A stretch of 64,000 nucleotides of DNA from assembly GCA_020852175.1 (NCBI GenBank), contig JADZBH010000005.1:62001-126000 (forward strand), read 5' to 3'. Below, piece by piece: positions 43,300 to 52,613 of the stretch. Position numbers and translations under genes: made by a program. This stretch comes from Bryobacterales bacterium (GTDB taxonomy: Bacteria; Acidobacteriota; Terriglobia; Bryobacterales; Bryobacteraceae). Within the stretch, counting starts at the first letter, position 1; every line of letters begins with the position of its first letter. The notes beneath the pieces were generated by a model. It searched no databases and was not told the origin of the DNA. It was given only the letters and a program-made list of their open reading frames with translations.

Positions 43300-45357
43300 T
43301 TACTGCTGGTTCTTGCGCAGCGGCTGTTCCTTTGCCTGGCGCACTCGGCCCGTCTCCAACTTCTTTTGGAGCTTGGCCACTTCAGCCGCGTCGATCTCCG
43401 GCGCGGGCAGGGCGTTCCACAAGCGCAGTGAGATCTCCCACTGTTCGATGGCTTCCTTCAGATTGCCCTGTTTCAGATAGGCATCGCCCAGGTGGTCGTT
43501 CACCGTCGGGTCCTTACCGCTGCGCTGGATGGCGCGCTTCAAATATTCGACGGATTCATCCAGGCGGCCCAGACGGTAGTAGACCCAGCCGAGGCTATCC
43601 AGGAAGGCTCCATTGTCGGGCTCCTGGTCCACGGCCTTCTTGATCATGTCCAGCGCTTCGTTCAAACGTACGTTGCGGTCGGCCAGCATGTAGCCGAGAT
43701 AATTCATCGCGGAGGCCGACTTCGGATTCATCTCCAGCACCTTGCGGAATTCGGCTTCGGAGCGCTCGAAATTCTTCTGTTTCTCGTACAGCGCACCGCG
43801 CATGAAGTGGATGGGCTCCTTCTCGTCCGCCGTGGTGGAGAGCTTCCCGGCTTCGTCCAGCGCCTTGCCCATCTCGCTCCAGTTTTTCGACTTCTCGTAG
43901 AACTGGGCCAGCGTGAGGTAGGTTTCGCGGTCGGTTTCTTTCTTGCCCAGTAACTGCCTTACTTCAGCCGCGGCGTCATTCACGCGGCCCATGTCGGCCA
44001 GTAGCGAACCTCGAACCAGGATGACGATCCGCTCGTTGGGATACTTCTTACGGGCGGCTTCGGATTCCTCCAGCGCCTTGTTGAATTCCTTGGCCTGCCG
44101 CAGCGTATCGATCACCTGGGCCGCGGCGCGGGGACCGTTCTTTTCATCGAGGGCGCCCAATTCCCGGAAGGTGGTCACGGCGTCGGCGTACTGTTCGTTG
44201 TTGCGTTGCAACAAGCCGAGCCGCTCCAGCAGAATCGCGCGGTTGGCCTTTTCGGAGGCAGAATAGGATTTCTTGGCCGTCGAATCCAGTACGTTTTTCA
44301 TGCCGGCGACGGCGTCGGCCATTTTACCCTCGGCCTCGTAGATGCCCACTTCGTTGAAGACGATTTCCAGGTTGTCCGGTTCCAGTTTCTTGGCTTCGTT
44401 GATTGCTTTGCGGGCCTCTTCCCAGTTCCGTTGTTCCCGGTGGATTTGCGAAATGCGCAGCCAGCTTTGCACATCCTTCGAGTCCTCGACGATCAACTCC
44501 TTGTAAAGCTTCAACGATTCGTCGAACTGGTCGGAGTAGAGCAGGCTTTGGGCCAGGGCGCGCTTCAGGTCGGGGTTCTCGGGCGCCATTTCCAGCGCCT
44601 TGCGCAGCGTCGAGGCCGCCAGCGCGTACTCCTTCATCTGTTCGTAGCTGCCGGCCAGAGCCATGAAGGTGCGCAGGTTGGGTGACTTGTCGGAAACCCT
44701 CTTCAGCAATTCGCTCGCCTTGCGTGCGTCGCCAAGGTCTGAATAGACCAGGGCCAGGCCGGTGAGCGCATCCTCGTTTTCGGGATCGAGATCGAGCGCC
44801 TTCTTGAACGCCTTCTCGCTTTCCACCGAATTCTGGCTGATCTTGTACAAACGGCCCAGCGTGAGCCACGCCTCGGTATCCTGCGGGTCCTTCTCCGTGA
44901 TCTTCGTATACTGCTCGGTCGCCCGTTGCAGCATGTTGTCGTTCACGCGGCCTTGCTGCGGGTCGCCGATCAGCCGCATGTAGATGCGGCCCAGGAGGCG
45001 GCGGGCGTTCAGGTCGTCCGGATTTTCGCGCAACGCCGCTTCGGCCTCGGAAACGCCTTCTTTCAGGCGTCCGCCCTGGATGTAGAGATCGGATAGCTCG
45101 TCGGCCAGGAAGCGCGCGCCGGGGTCGGCCTTCATCGCCAGCCGCAGGTTGTCGATGGCCTGGTTCAGATATTCGCTTCTATTGTTGTAGGCTCCGGCCA
45201 GTTCCGTGTAGAGATGGCTGAGGGAGTAGTGATAATAGGAGGCCGCGTGATCGGGCGCCTTGCTGTTGGATTGCTGCGCGGCAGACTGCTGGGCCGGAGC
45301 CAGTTGGCCCCAAATCAAGCCAAGTCCAGCGGCGAGGATTACTCGTGTCCTAGTCAT
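43300..45357 (-). CDS. Large secreted/periplasmic TPR-repeat protein
   Basis: A 685-residue protein with a signal peptide (MTRTRVILAAGLGLIWGQLAPAQ). At least a dozen 34-residue TPR units follow, recognisable by A/G-x3-DP and NPK/DPxN periodicity (LDLDPENEDALTGLALVYSDLG, MNPKSASAMNYLGYMLADRNVRLNEALDMIKKAVDQEPDNGAFLDSLGWVYYRLG). The C-terminus is charged and lacks a catalytic domain. It probably scaffolds an envelope complex; the partner is unknown. Confidence 0.9.
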   Translation of the reverse strand: MTRTRVILAAGLGLIWGQLAPAQQSAAQQSNSKAPDHAASYYHYSLSHLYTELAGAYNNRSEYLNQAIDNLRLAMKADPGARFLADELSDLYIQGGRLKEGVSEAEAALRENPDDLNARRLLGRIYMRLIGDPQQGRVNDNMLQRATEQYTKITEKDPQDTEAWLTLGRLYKISQNSVESEKAFKKALDLDPENEDALTGLALVYSDLGDARKASELLKRVSDKSPNLRTFMALAGSYEQMKEYALAASTLRKALEMAPENPDLKRALAQSLLYSDQFDESLKLYKELIVEDSKDVQSWLRISQIHREQRNWEEARKAINEAKKLEPDNLEIVFNEVGIYEAEGKMADAVAGMKNVLDSTAKKSYSASEKANRAILLERLGLLQRNNEQYADAVTTFRELGALDEKNGPRAAAQVIDTLRQAKEFNKALEESEAARKKYPNERIVILVRGSLLADMGRVNDAAAEVRQLLGKKETDRETYLTLAQFYEKSKNWSEMGKALDEAGKLSTTADEKEPIHFMRGALYEKQKNFERSEAEFRKVLEMNPKSASAMNYLGYMLADRNVRLNEALDMIKKAVDQEPDNGAFLDSLGWVYYRLGRLDESVEYLKRAIQRSGKDPTVNDHLGDAYLKQGNLKEAIEQWEISLRLWNALPAPEIDAAEVAKLQKKLETGRVRQAKEQPLRKNQQ

Positions 45358-45575
45358 TTACTTCCTTCCGTCACCCTTGCGTAGACGTACCCCCGCGCCC
45401 TGGAGGGTACCTATCTTTCCAAGGAGTTTCCGACGCCTTTCTGGCTTTTAGTATAGCCCCGCCTCCAACCGGGTTTGGGGGGTACCGGTGTGCCGGAGCG
45501 TACCACCCTAGGCCAAACCGCGGAACGGATGGGCCTGTCTCAGGCCTACACTGATCCACACCGTACACTGGGGTA

Positions 45576-46520
45576 TTGTCCCGTATTGGTTTACCCCTGA
45601 TTGCCGTCGTGGGGCCCACAGGTTCCGGCAAAAGCGAACTGGCCCTTACCCTCGCCGAACGGTTTGGCGGTGAGATCCTGAACTGCGACTCCGTTCAGGT
45701 TTACCGCCATTTCGAGATCGGGACGGCCAAGCTACCGTTGTCCGAACGGCGCGGGGTTCCCCACCACCTGCTGGATTGCGTGGATCCTGACGAATTGTTC
45801 ACGGCGGGCGACTATTCGCGCCTGGGACGATCCGTGCTGGCGGGAATCGCGGCGCGCCAGCGCCTGCCCATCGTCTGTGGGGGTACGGGTTTCTACCTGC
45901 GCGCCCTGCTGGACGGCTTGTTCGAAGGCCCGCCGCGTGACGAGGAGTTGCGTCACCGCCTGCTCTCCCGCGAAGGAGCGCGCCCCGGCACGATGCACCG
46001 CATGTTGCGACGGCTCGATCCGAAGTCGGCATCGCGCATTCATGCCAACGACACGACGAAGGTGCTGAGGGCGCTGGAGGTACGGTTGCTCACCAGGCGG
46101 CCGATCTCGCTTCTCTTCCAACATGGCCGGAACCGCCTGGAGGGCTTTCGCGTTCTGAAGTTGGGCTTGAATCCGCAGCGCACGGAGCTTTATGAGCGGT
46201 TGGACGCGCGTTGCGAGCGCATGTTTACAGCGCCGGGCATTGTGGAAGAGGTGAACGGTATCCTGGCACTCGGGTTTCCGGCGCACTCGAGGCCGTTCGA
46301 GTCGATCGGATATGCACAGGCGCTCCGCGTGATTCGAGGCGAGGCGGCACACAGGGGAGCGATGGACGAGGCACAACGGCAGACACGTCAATATGCCAAG
46401 CGCCAGTGGACATGGTTCCGCCGCGAGTCCGATTTGATCTGGTTGGATGGCTTCGGAGCCGAGGCTCCCGTGCAGGAACGCGCGGTTGAGCTAACTCGCG
46501 AATTCCTTGCGCGTACTTGA
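45576..46520 (+). CDS. miaA: tRNA dimethylallyltransferase
   Basis: A 314-residue protein. AVVGPTGSGKSELALTLA is the P-loop; NCDSVQVYRHFEIGTAKL contains the DSVQVYR motif that binds the tRNA adenine-37; VCGGTGFYLRALLDG and QYAKRQWTWFRR are C-terminal MiaA signatures. It adds dimethylallyl to A37 of UNN-reading tRNAs. The TTG at 45576 is the first start upstream of the P-loop; no ATG is available. Confidence 0.97.
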   Translation: MSRIGLPLIAVVGPTGSGKSELALTLAERFGGEILNCDSVQVYRHFEIGTAKLPLSERRGVPHHLLDCVDPDELFTAGDYSRLGRSVLAGIAARQRLPIVCGGTGFYLRALLDGLFEGPPRDEELRHRLLSREGARPGTMHRMLRRLDPKSASRIHANDTTKVLRALEVRLLTRRPISLLFQHGRNRLEGFRVLKLGLNPQRTELYERLDARCERMFTAPGIVEEVNGILALGFPAHSRPFESIGYAQALRVIRGEAAHRGAMDEAQRQTRQYAKRQWTWFRRESDLIWLDGFGAEAPVQERAVELTREFLART

Positions 46521-46666
46521 ATGTGCCTCCGTACGGGAGCAGCCGGTTGTTGCGCCACTGGGAAGCGATTTTTTCGCACCAAATATCGGAACAATTCTCT
46601 GGTTCACCCGTACTTAAGGAGTGTGCGAAAGCACAAGCCAAGGAGCGAAGCAGGAGCTACAAAACT

Positions 46667-46987
46667 ATGAAAAAGTTGCTGGTATTTCTCACGGCGGCGG
46701 CCATGTCGATTGCCGCGGCGGCTGAATCCTACAAGGTGACGCTGTTCCAGGAATCGGTGATTTCGGGTACCACGCTGAAGCCCGGCGATTACAAGGTCAT
46801 GGTGGACGGCAACACAGCCACCATCGCGGCCGGCAAACACAAGGTGGAAGCTCCCGTGACGGTGGAAAACGCCGATTCGAAGTTTTCAGCCACGTCGGTC
46901 CGCTATCAGACGGCCGACGGCAAGTACCGCGTGAAGGAGATCCGCTTGGGAGGCACGAGCACCAAGCTGGTCTTCGCGGTGAACTAG
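46667..46987 (+). CDS. Small secreted protein of unknown function
   Basis: A 106-residue protein with a signal peptide (MKKLLVFLTAAAMSIAAAA). The mature part (SYKVTLFQESVISGTTLKPGDYKVMVDGNTATIAAGKHKVEAPVTVE) is all-beta with a carbohydrate-binding-like pattern. AGGAG lies about 10 bases before the ATG. No family recognised. It is followed by a strong terminator at 47103-47144, so it is a monocistron or the last gene after miaA. Confidence 0.78.
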   Translation: MKKLLVFLTAAAMSIAAAAESYKVTLFQESVISGTTLKPGDYKVMVDGNTATIAAGKHKVEAPVTVENADSKFSATSVRYQTADGKYRVKEIRLGGTSTKLVFAVN

Positions 46988-47000
46988 TTTCCCCAACCGG

Positions 47001-47020
47001 GCCGGAATGCGAGTTCCGGC
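47001..47020 (+). repeat. Perfect inverted repeat, possible weak terminator
   Basis: GCCGGAA (47001-47007), a 6-base loop and TTCCGGC (47014-47020) form a perfect 7-bp stem just after the small secreted protein. No T-tract follows, so termination here would be weak. Confidence 0.5.
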
Positions 47021-47102
47021 TCATTCCTCCAAAGTGCGCAGGGAACCGGTCCACCGTTGGTTCGTGGGCCGGGATTCCGGCGCGTTTCTCTTCAACTACT
47101 AT

Positions 47103-47144
47103 CCGGCGCGCGGCCGCTGTTTATGGGCTGCACGCCGGTTTTTT
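47103..47144 (+). terminator. Rho-independent terminator before the CsgG-like/TPR operon
   Basis: The arms 47103-47115 and 47126-47138 pair over 13 positions with one mismatch and one G-U, closing a 10-base loop, followed by six T residues (47139-47144). This separates the upstream small-protein gene from the operon that starts at 47191. Confidence 0.85.
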
Positions 47145-47190
47145 ATGTCGGGAAGATGCCGTGCATGGCGGTTGCTACACTGGTTGATTG

Positions 47191-48450
47191 ATGTATCGTG
47201 CCGCGGTTTTGGCCGCTAGTTTGTTCCTTTCCGTCATACCCTCGGAAGGTCAGTCCTATCTTGTGGCCCCGCTGCAGAACAGGTCCGCCGCCGCGAATCT
47301 GGATTGGATTGGAGAGAGTGTCGCGGAGTCGGTGCGCGCCGCGATGGACTCCTCGGATCTGCCGGTGCTCAGCCGCGAAGAGCGCGAAGAAGGGATCAAA
47401 CGGCTGTCGTTGCGTCCCGGTGCACCCATGTCGTTCGCTTCCTGGACCAAGCTGACCGAAAGCCTGGATGCCGATTTTCTTATTCATGGCCAGTTTGAAT
47501 TCCTGCCGGCTCCGGGTAGCGGTTCCGTCGAGAAAACCCTTGCACCTCCTGTGCCGGGCCAAACCAACAAAGAAGGGACCGGCGAACCGCCCCCGCCCGT
47601 TCACGCCACACCGAAGGGACAATTGCGAATCGACGTTCGCGTGTTCGACCGGAAGCACGTTCTGCAAACGACGGAGATTGTCGAGCGCGGGCCCATCGAG
47701 GACCTGGCATTGCTGGAAACGTTGGTTTCCTACCGCCTGGTGAAGTTTCTCGCGAAGGACTTCCGCTTGTCGCGGGAAGAGTTTGACCGGCGCCACCCTT
47801 CCGTCAAGCTAACGGCCAAAGAATCTTACATCCGGGGGTTGATGGCCACCACCAAGGAAGCGCGCCACCGCTATTTCGCGCAGGCCGTGCTTTGGGAGCC
47901 CAGTTTCGCTCAGCCTTGCTTTTACCTGGGGCTGATGCAGTGGGATAACAACAACTACCGTGTTGCCGCCAGTTGGCTCGAACGCATTTCCCCTTTCCAG
48001 GACCACTACTGGGACGCGCAGTTCTATCTGGGCCTCAGCCGCTATCAGTCAGCCAACTTCGACGGCGCCCTGGAGGCGTTTCGTAAATTGGTGGGACGCT
48101 ATCCCGTACCAGAGGTTGTGAACAACCTGGGCGCTGTCGAACTGGCCTTGGAGATGCCCGAAGCCTTGGGACATTTCAAAGCGGCGCTCGACAGGGAACC
48201 TTCCGATCCGGACTACCACTTCAATGTGGCTTATGCGTTGTGGCGGACGGGCGAGTTCGAAGCCGCGGCGCAGAAGTTTCGAGCCGTCCTGGACCGAGTG
48301 AACGACGACCAGGATGCCATTCTTCTCCTGGGCAGGAGCCTGAAGCGAAGCGGACCCAGGCAGGGCGAGGTGCGCACGGAGGGACTGGAGCGGTTGAAAG
48401 AGGAACTCGATCTCTCTGAGTTCCGTGACGCCAGGCACTCGGCCAAATAA
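47191..48450 (+). CDS. CsgG/FlgO-like N-terminal domain plus TPR protein
   Basis: A 419-residue protein with a signal peptide (MYRAAVLAASLFLSVIPSEG). Residues about 25-190 resemble the CsgG/FlgO fold (YLVAPLQNRSAAANLDWIGESVAESVRAAM, LPVLSREEREEGIKRLSL, LRIDVRVFDRKHVLQTTEIVERGPIEDL), known from outer-membrane secretion pores. Residues about 210-400 hold TPR units (YFAQAVLWEPSFAQPCFYLGLMQWDNNNYRVAASWLERI). The N-terminal CsgG-like domain with TPR is frequent in Acidobacteriota. A TTG one codon earlier is in frame; ATG at 47191 is used. First gene of the co-directional unit. Confidence 0.8.
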   Translation: MYRAAVLAASLFLSVIPSEGQSYLVAPLQNRSAAANLDWIGESVAESVRAAMDSSDLPVLSREEREEGIKRLSLRPGAPMSFASWTKLTESLDADFLIHGQFEFLPAPGSGSVEKTLAPPVPGQTNKEGTGEPPPPVHATPKGQLRIDVRVFDRKHVLQTTEIVERGPIEDLALLETLVSYRLVKFLAKDFRLSREEFDRRHPSVKLTAKESYIRGLMATTKEARHRYFAQAVLWEPSFAQPCFYLGLMQWDNNNYRVAASWLERISPFQDHYWDAQFYLGLSRYQSANFDGALEAFRKLVGRYPVPEVVNNLGAVELALEMPEALGHFKAALDREPSDPDYHFNVAYALWRTGEFEAAAQKFRAVLDRVNDDQDAILLLGRSLKRSGPRQGEVRTEGLERLKEELDLSEFRDARHSAK

Positions 48451-48487
48451 GCCGTTGGCGCCTCGGAGGTCGTAGAATGGGAGTGTT

Positions 48488-51064
48488 TTGCCCACGTCCC
48501 GCCTGCTGTCTGTTTGTTTTGTAACCGCTTTCGCCGTCGCGCAGAGTTCGCCTCCGGAGCCGAAGACTCCAGCCCCAAAGCCGCCTTCCGGCGGCCGCAT
48601 GCAGGCATCGGCCCAGCGCAACGAGAATGTGGCTCTACAGCGCATCGACAACAACGTAGCGAAAGAAGCGGGCATCCGCCTGGGCATCCAGACGGCGCTG
48701 TTCACCGAGATGCCCGCCGACGGGGTCTACTATGGGTTGGAGTTTGGCCAGGGAGCACAGCGTCCCCCCTTCCTGACGGCTCCCAATCGTGTGCCATCGT
48801 GGCATGCGGACATCACGGCCAGCCACCGGAATAGTGTTTTCAACGCTCGCACTTTTTTTCAGGTGGGTCCCGTGCAACCGTCGCGGCGCAATTCTTATGC
48901 CGCGCGGGTTACTGGTGCGGCGGGCAAGTTGGGATTCTTGACGGGGTCCCTAGGGCAGCGCAAAGTCCGCGGCATGGTGAATGGCAATGTGCTGGTGCCT
49001 CTGGCCGCTGAACGGACACCGCTGACGAACGAACCCATGGCGAGGTCGATCGTGCAGCGGTTTCTCAACGCCTACCCCAGCACTTTGCCCAATCGTCCTG
49101 ATTTCGACCCGCGGGCGCTGAACACGAACGCTGCCCAGCGAATCGACGAAGTGGACGGCTCTCTGCGCCTGGATCGCGACACCTTCGCCAAAGGACGCCT
49201 GGCCATGAGCCATACTCTGCTGCGCAGCAACACAAGCGCCTTTCAGTTGGTGGCTGGACAGAATCCTGACGCCGGAATCCATACCCACAGGTCGCAAATC
49301 TCCTGGCACGGGGCGCTCAGCGCCGCCACCGATGCCGACTTCGGCGTTTCGTTTCAGCGCGTCCGGTCGTTGTTGCAGCCCGAACCGAACGCCGTGGGCC
49401 CCCGCGTCCGCTTTGGCTTTCAAATCGAAGAGCTGGGACCGAGCAGTGAGTTCCCCATCAACCGTGCGTTCAATACCTTTCGCTACGCAGCGTCGTTTGC
49501 CACGCGTGCCGGCAGCCGGCACACGATTACCTATGGAGGTGAAGCTTCGCGTTATCAATTGAATGGGCGCGAGACCAACAACGAGCGCGGCTATTTCATT
49601 TTCAGCAGCGCTTACGGGCGCAGCGCGGTGGAGAACTTCCGGCTGGGAATTCCCGCGTTCTATGAAGTGACCCTGGGCGATTTGCACCGTGGATTCCGTA
49701 ATACGTCCGCCGCCGCATTCGTGTCGGACCGCTGGCGGATTACGCCCAAGGTGCAAATGCTACTGGGTGTGCGGTATTCGCTGCTTACCACGCCGAATGA
49801 AGTGAATGGACACAGAGCGCCCGGGTATCCGTGCGACTGCAATAACGTAAGTCCCCGGCTTTCACTGGCCTGGCAGGCGCCGCGCGGCTGGGTGGCGCGG
49901 CTGAACTACAACATTAACTTTGGCGAACTGCAGCCGGTCACCTGGCAGCAGGTACGCAATAACGAGCCGGAAGTCCAGTACATCCAACTGCAAAATCCAA
50001 ATCTGGTGAATCCGTTGGGTGTGCTGGGGACAAACCCGGCCGCCTACCGCGGCAGTCCCACCTTTCTGGCGGACGACCTGGTGTCTCCCTATAGCCACCA
50101 GTACGGACTGACGCTGGAACGGCGTCTTGCGGGCGGGCTTATCTTCCGCACGGGTTTTGTGGGCAGCCGCGCCTATAAGCTGATCAATTCCTTCATATTC
50201 AACCGGGCAGAACCGGTGCCGGGCGTACCGCTCACTCTGGATACCGTGGATGCGCGACGTCCCGATCCGCGCTACACCGAGGTCCGCCATATCGTGAACG
50301 CGGGGATCGCGTATTACAACGCCGGTCAGGTCAACATCGATCTTCCGTATGCCAGGGGCTTCCGCGGGGGCCTCACCTACACTTTCGGCAAGGCGACCGA
50401 CGAAGGGCCGGACTATACGGCGACAGCAGCGAACAACGATCTGTCCAAAGGCCGCAGCCAGTGGCAATACGACACACGCCATGACAAGAAGGGACTTTCC
50501 AACTTCGATTCGACGCATGCGCTGCAGTTCTTCTACGCCTACGATCTGCCGACAGTGGCTCGCGCCAGCCACTGGAGCGCCACCGTACTGAACGGATGGC
50601 AGATTTCAGGAGTCTCGATGCTCCGCACGGGTACTCCCCTCACTCTGTTCATCGGTTCGGACGCACCCGGCTTTGGCAACGTGGACGGTGGACCGAGCGA
50701 CCGTCCGAACATTCTTGATCCGTCCATATTGGGCTCCACCATTTCCCACCCGGACGTGGCTCCTCTCCTCCTCCGGCGGGACCGCTTCGCCTTCATCGTG
50801 CCCGGCGAAGTGCGGGGTTCATTGGGCCGGAACAGCTTTCGCAAATCCAACATCGCCAACATGAATGCGTCAATTTCGAAACAATGGCGCGGCGGCGGGC
50901 GCCGCGAATGGACTGCGCTCCTGCGCGGAGAGGCGTTCAACCTCACGAACACGCCACAATTCGACGAACCGCAGCGCAACCTGAGCTCTCCTTCGTTCGG
51001 TAAGATTACGAATACGTTGAACGATGGCCGTGTCTTGCAATTCACGCTGAGCTTTACCCTGTGA
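48488..51064 (+). CDS. TonB-receptor-like outer-membrane barrel, short form
   Basis: An 858-residue protein with a signal peptide (LLSVCFVTAFAVAQS) and a C-terminus ending in an aromatic outer-membrane-barrel strand (VLQFTLSFTL). Middle and C-terminal parts show paired beta-strands of acidobacterial TonB-dependent receptors (NTNAAQRIDEVDGSLRLDRD, FVSDRWRITPKVQMLLGVRYSL, YSHQYGLTLERRLAGGLIFRTGFVGSRAYKL, GQTP-like FNLTNTPQF). Two usual N-terminal parts are missing: the carboxypeptidase-regulatory-like domain and a recognisable TonB box/plug. The TTG start at 48488 follows GGGAG. Cargo unknown. Confidence 0.78.
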   Translation: MPTSRLLSVCFVTAFAVAQSSPPEPKTPAPKPPSGGRMQASAQRNENVALQRIDNNVAKEAGIRLGIQTALFTEMPADGVYYGLEFGQGAQRPPFLTAPNRVPSWHADITASHRNSVFNARTFFQVGPVQPSRRNSYAARVTGAAGKLGFLTGSLGQRKVRGMVNGNVLVPLAAERTPLTNEPMARSIVQRFLNAYPSTLPNRPDFDPRALNTNAAQRIDEVDGSLRLDRDTFAKGRLAMSHTLLRSNTSAFQLVAGQNPDAGIHTHRSQISWHGALSAATDADFGVSFQRVRSLLQPEPNAVGPRVRFGFQIEELGPSSEFPINRAFNTFRYAASFATRAGSRHTITYGGEASRYQLNGRETNNERGYFIFSSAYGRSAVENFRLGIPAFYEVTLGDLHRGFRNTSAAAFVSDRWRITPKVQMLLGVRYSLLTTPNEVNGHRAPGYPCDCNNVSPRLSLAWQAPRGWVARLNYNINFGELQPVTWQQVRNNEPEVQYIQLQNPNLVNPLGVLGTNPAAYRGSPTFLADDLVSPYSHQYGLTLERRLAGGLIFRTGFVGSRAYKLINSFIFNRAEPVPGVPLTLDTVDARRPDPRYTEVRHIVNAGIAYYNAGQVNIDLPYARGFRGGLTYTFGKATDEGPDYTATAANNDLSKGRSQWQYDTRHDKKGLSNFDSTHALQFFYAYDLPTVARASHWSATVLNGWQISGVSMLRTGTPLTLFIGSDAPGFGNVDGGPSDRPNILDPSILGSTISHPDVAPLLLRRDRFAFIVPGEVRGSLGRNSFRKSNIANMNASISKQWRGGGRREWTALLRGEAFNLTNTPQFDEPQRNLSSPSFGKITNTLNDGRVLQFTLSFTL

Positions 51065-51160
51065 CGAGCGCACACCATTCCGGCTTTCCAGGGCTTTATA
51101 ATGCCCTCAGCGCCAGAGTGGCGTGCATTCATCGTGGAGATCGAGCTGAGTCGGAGGACC

Positions 51161-51871
51161 ATGCTGGAAGCGTTCGGGCTTTCTGATCGCGGTTGTGTTC
51201 GTACGAACAACGAGGACAGTTTCCTGCTGGACCCCGATGCCGGTTTGTACCTGCTCGCCGATGGAATGGGCGGGGCGCAAGCCGGAGAGACGGCGTCGCA
51301 GTTGGCCGTGGAGACTGTCGCTGGCTTTGTGCGAAGCGCGCCGGAACGGAATGTCAACGTTCTGATCGAAGCGTTTCAGGAAGCCAATCGCCGCGTTCTG
51401 TCCCGGGCGGCCACCGACCTGTCGCTGAACGGCATGGGCACCACGCTGGTGGGCGTCATGGTCTGCGGGGAGGAGCTGGCGATCGCCAGCGTCGGCGATT
51501 CGCGCGTCTACCTCTTCGAGGAGGGAATCCTCTTTCCCATCACCGAAGATCAGACCTGGGCCAACGAGGTGGGACGCCGCTTGGGATTGGATGACGACCG
51601 GCTGAAATCACACCCCATGCGTCATGTACTGACAATGGCCATTGGCGTCGAATCCGCCCTGCGGATCCACTCCTACTCCGTGCGGCCGGCGGCCGGTGTT
51701 CAGTTCCTGCTCTGTTCGGATGGACTGCACGGAGTCGTTACTCAGGAGACCATGGTGAATGCCTTGATTCCCGAGCGATCTTTGGAGGCTCAGTGCCACT
51801 ACCTTGTCGATGCCGCGCGACAATCTGGTGGTCCGGACAACGTTACGGTCGTCCTGCTCCGGTGGGCATAG
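51161..51871 (+). CDS. PP2C-family serine/threonine phosphatase
   Basis: A 236-residue phosphatase. SDRGCVRTNNEDSFLL, LADGMGGAQAGETAS, ASVGDSRVYLF and SGGPDNVTVVLL supply the metal-binding aspartates of the PPM fold. It reverses Ser/Thr phosphorylation in the cytosol. No partner kinase is nearby in the window. The ATG at 51161 has GGAGG 3 bases upstream; a longer in-frame ATG at 51101 adds 20 residues that do not look family-like. The 3' end overlaps the next gene. Confidence 0.93.
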   Translation: MLEAFGLSDRGCVRTNNEDSFLLDPDAGLYLLADGMGGAQAGETASQLAVETVAGFVRSAPERNVNVLIEAFQEANRRVLSRAATDLSLNGMGTTLVGVMVCGEELAIASVGDSRVYLFEEGILFPITEDQTWANEVGRRLGLDDDRLKSHPMRHVLTMAIGVESALRIHSYSVRPAAGVQFLLCSDGLHGVVTQETMVNALIPERSLEAQCHYLVDAARQSGGPDNVTVVLLRWA

Positions 51872-52613
51872 CCGCTTCCTTGCGGCGCTTCTGTCGTGTG
51901 CTGTTCTCTCCGCTTCCAGCCAATCCGGTGGTTTGAGGATTCGACCGGAAGATCCACATCAACTACAGCAGTCGATTGACAATTCAAATAATCGTAAAAT
52001 TACTGTTGTAGTTGAAGATTCTACGGGCGTTCCTATCACCAAGGCAGCCGTCAGTTTTCGACTGCCCGACACAGCTCCCACCGGGTTCTTTCGTAATGGT
52101 TTACGGTCCGAAATCGGCATCACGGATGCTAGCGGCAAGGTTACTCTTGACCCGATTCAATGGTCCGGAGCAACCGGAACCGTTCCCCTTCGGGTGACAA
52201 CGGCCAAGGATTCGAGACGTGCAGGTGTCATTCTGAACCTGGAGGTAAGCGAGACGCCGGTTTCCGAGCCAGTGCTCCCCGCTAGAGAGGCTGCGATCTC
52301 ACGGCAGTCTCCTCCGCAGAAGCGGGATCGGGATTTGGGAAAGCCTATCGTCCTGGCTGCGGCGATCGCCACGAAGCCACAACCCACGATACCGACCGAT
52401 TTACAAGTTCCCACTTACAAACCTCCCTCCATCTGGCGGAGCAGGTGGTTTCTTATCACACTGGCGGCCGGAGGGGCAGTGACGGCGGGATATTTTGGTT
52501 CAAAACTGATTACGCGCTCATCGTTAAACAGTATGAAACCAATACCTCCTGGCAGTATATCCCAACGTCCAGTCGTCATCGGACCACCCACGATCACCAT
52601 AGATAAACCATGA
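51810..52613 (+). CDS. Membrane-tethered protein with Ig-like domain, unknown function
   Basis: A 267-residue protein. A signal-like segment (RFLAALLSCAVLSASSQ) at residues about 20-36 is followed by an Ig-like/carboxypeptidase-regulatory-like region (KITVVVEDSTGVPITKAAVSFRLP, GITDASGKVTLDPIQWSGATGTVPLRVTT). A Pro-rich linker and a C-terminal transmembrane segment (WFLITLAAGGAVTAGYFGSKLI) follow. The start is uncertain: TTG at 51804, ATG at 51810 and GTG at 51828 all lie inside the PP2C gene. Stretches around 51960-52030 are AT-richer than the neighbours. The stop overlaps the next ATG. Confidence 0.72.
   Translation: MPRDNLVVRTTLRSSCSGGHSRFLAALLSCAVLSASSQSGGLRIRPEDPHQLQQSIDNSNNRKITVVVEDSTGVPITKAAVSFRLPDTAPTGFFRNGLRSEIGITDASGKVTLDPIQWSGATGTVPLRVTTAKDSRRAGVILNLEVSETPVSEPVLPAREAAISRQSPPQKRDRDLGKPIVLAAAIATKPQPTIPTDLQVPTYKPPSIWRSRWFLITLAAGGAVTAGYFGSKLITRSSLNSMKPIPPGSISQRPVVIGPPTITIDKP

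Noticed and set aside
45358-45575. The 218-base interval before miaA as a hidden small RNA or gene
   Set aside because: I found no clear promoter, terminator or coding pattern in it apart from GC-rich direct short repeats.
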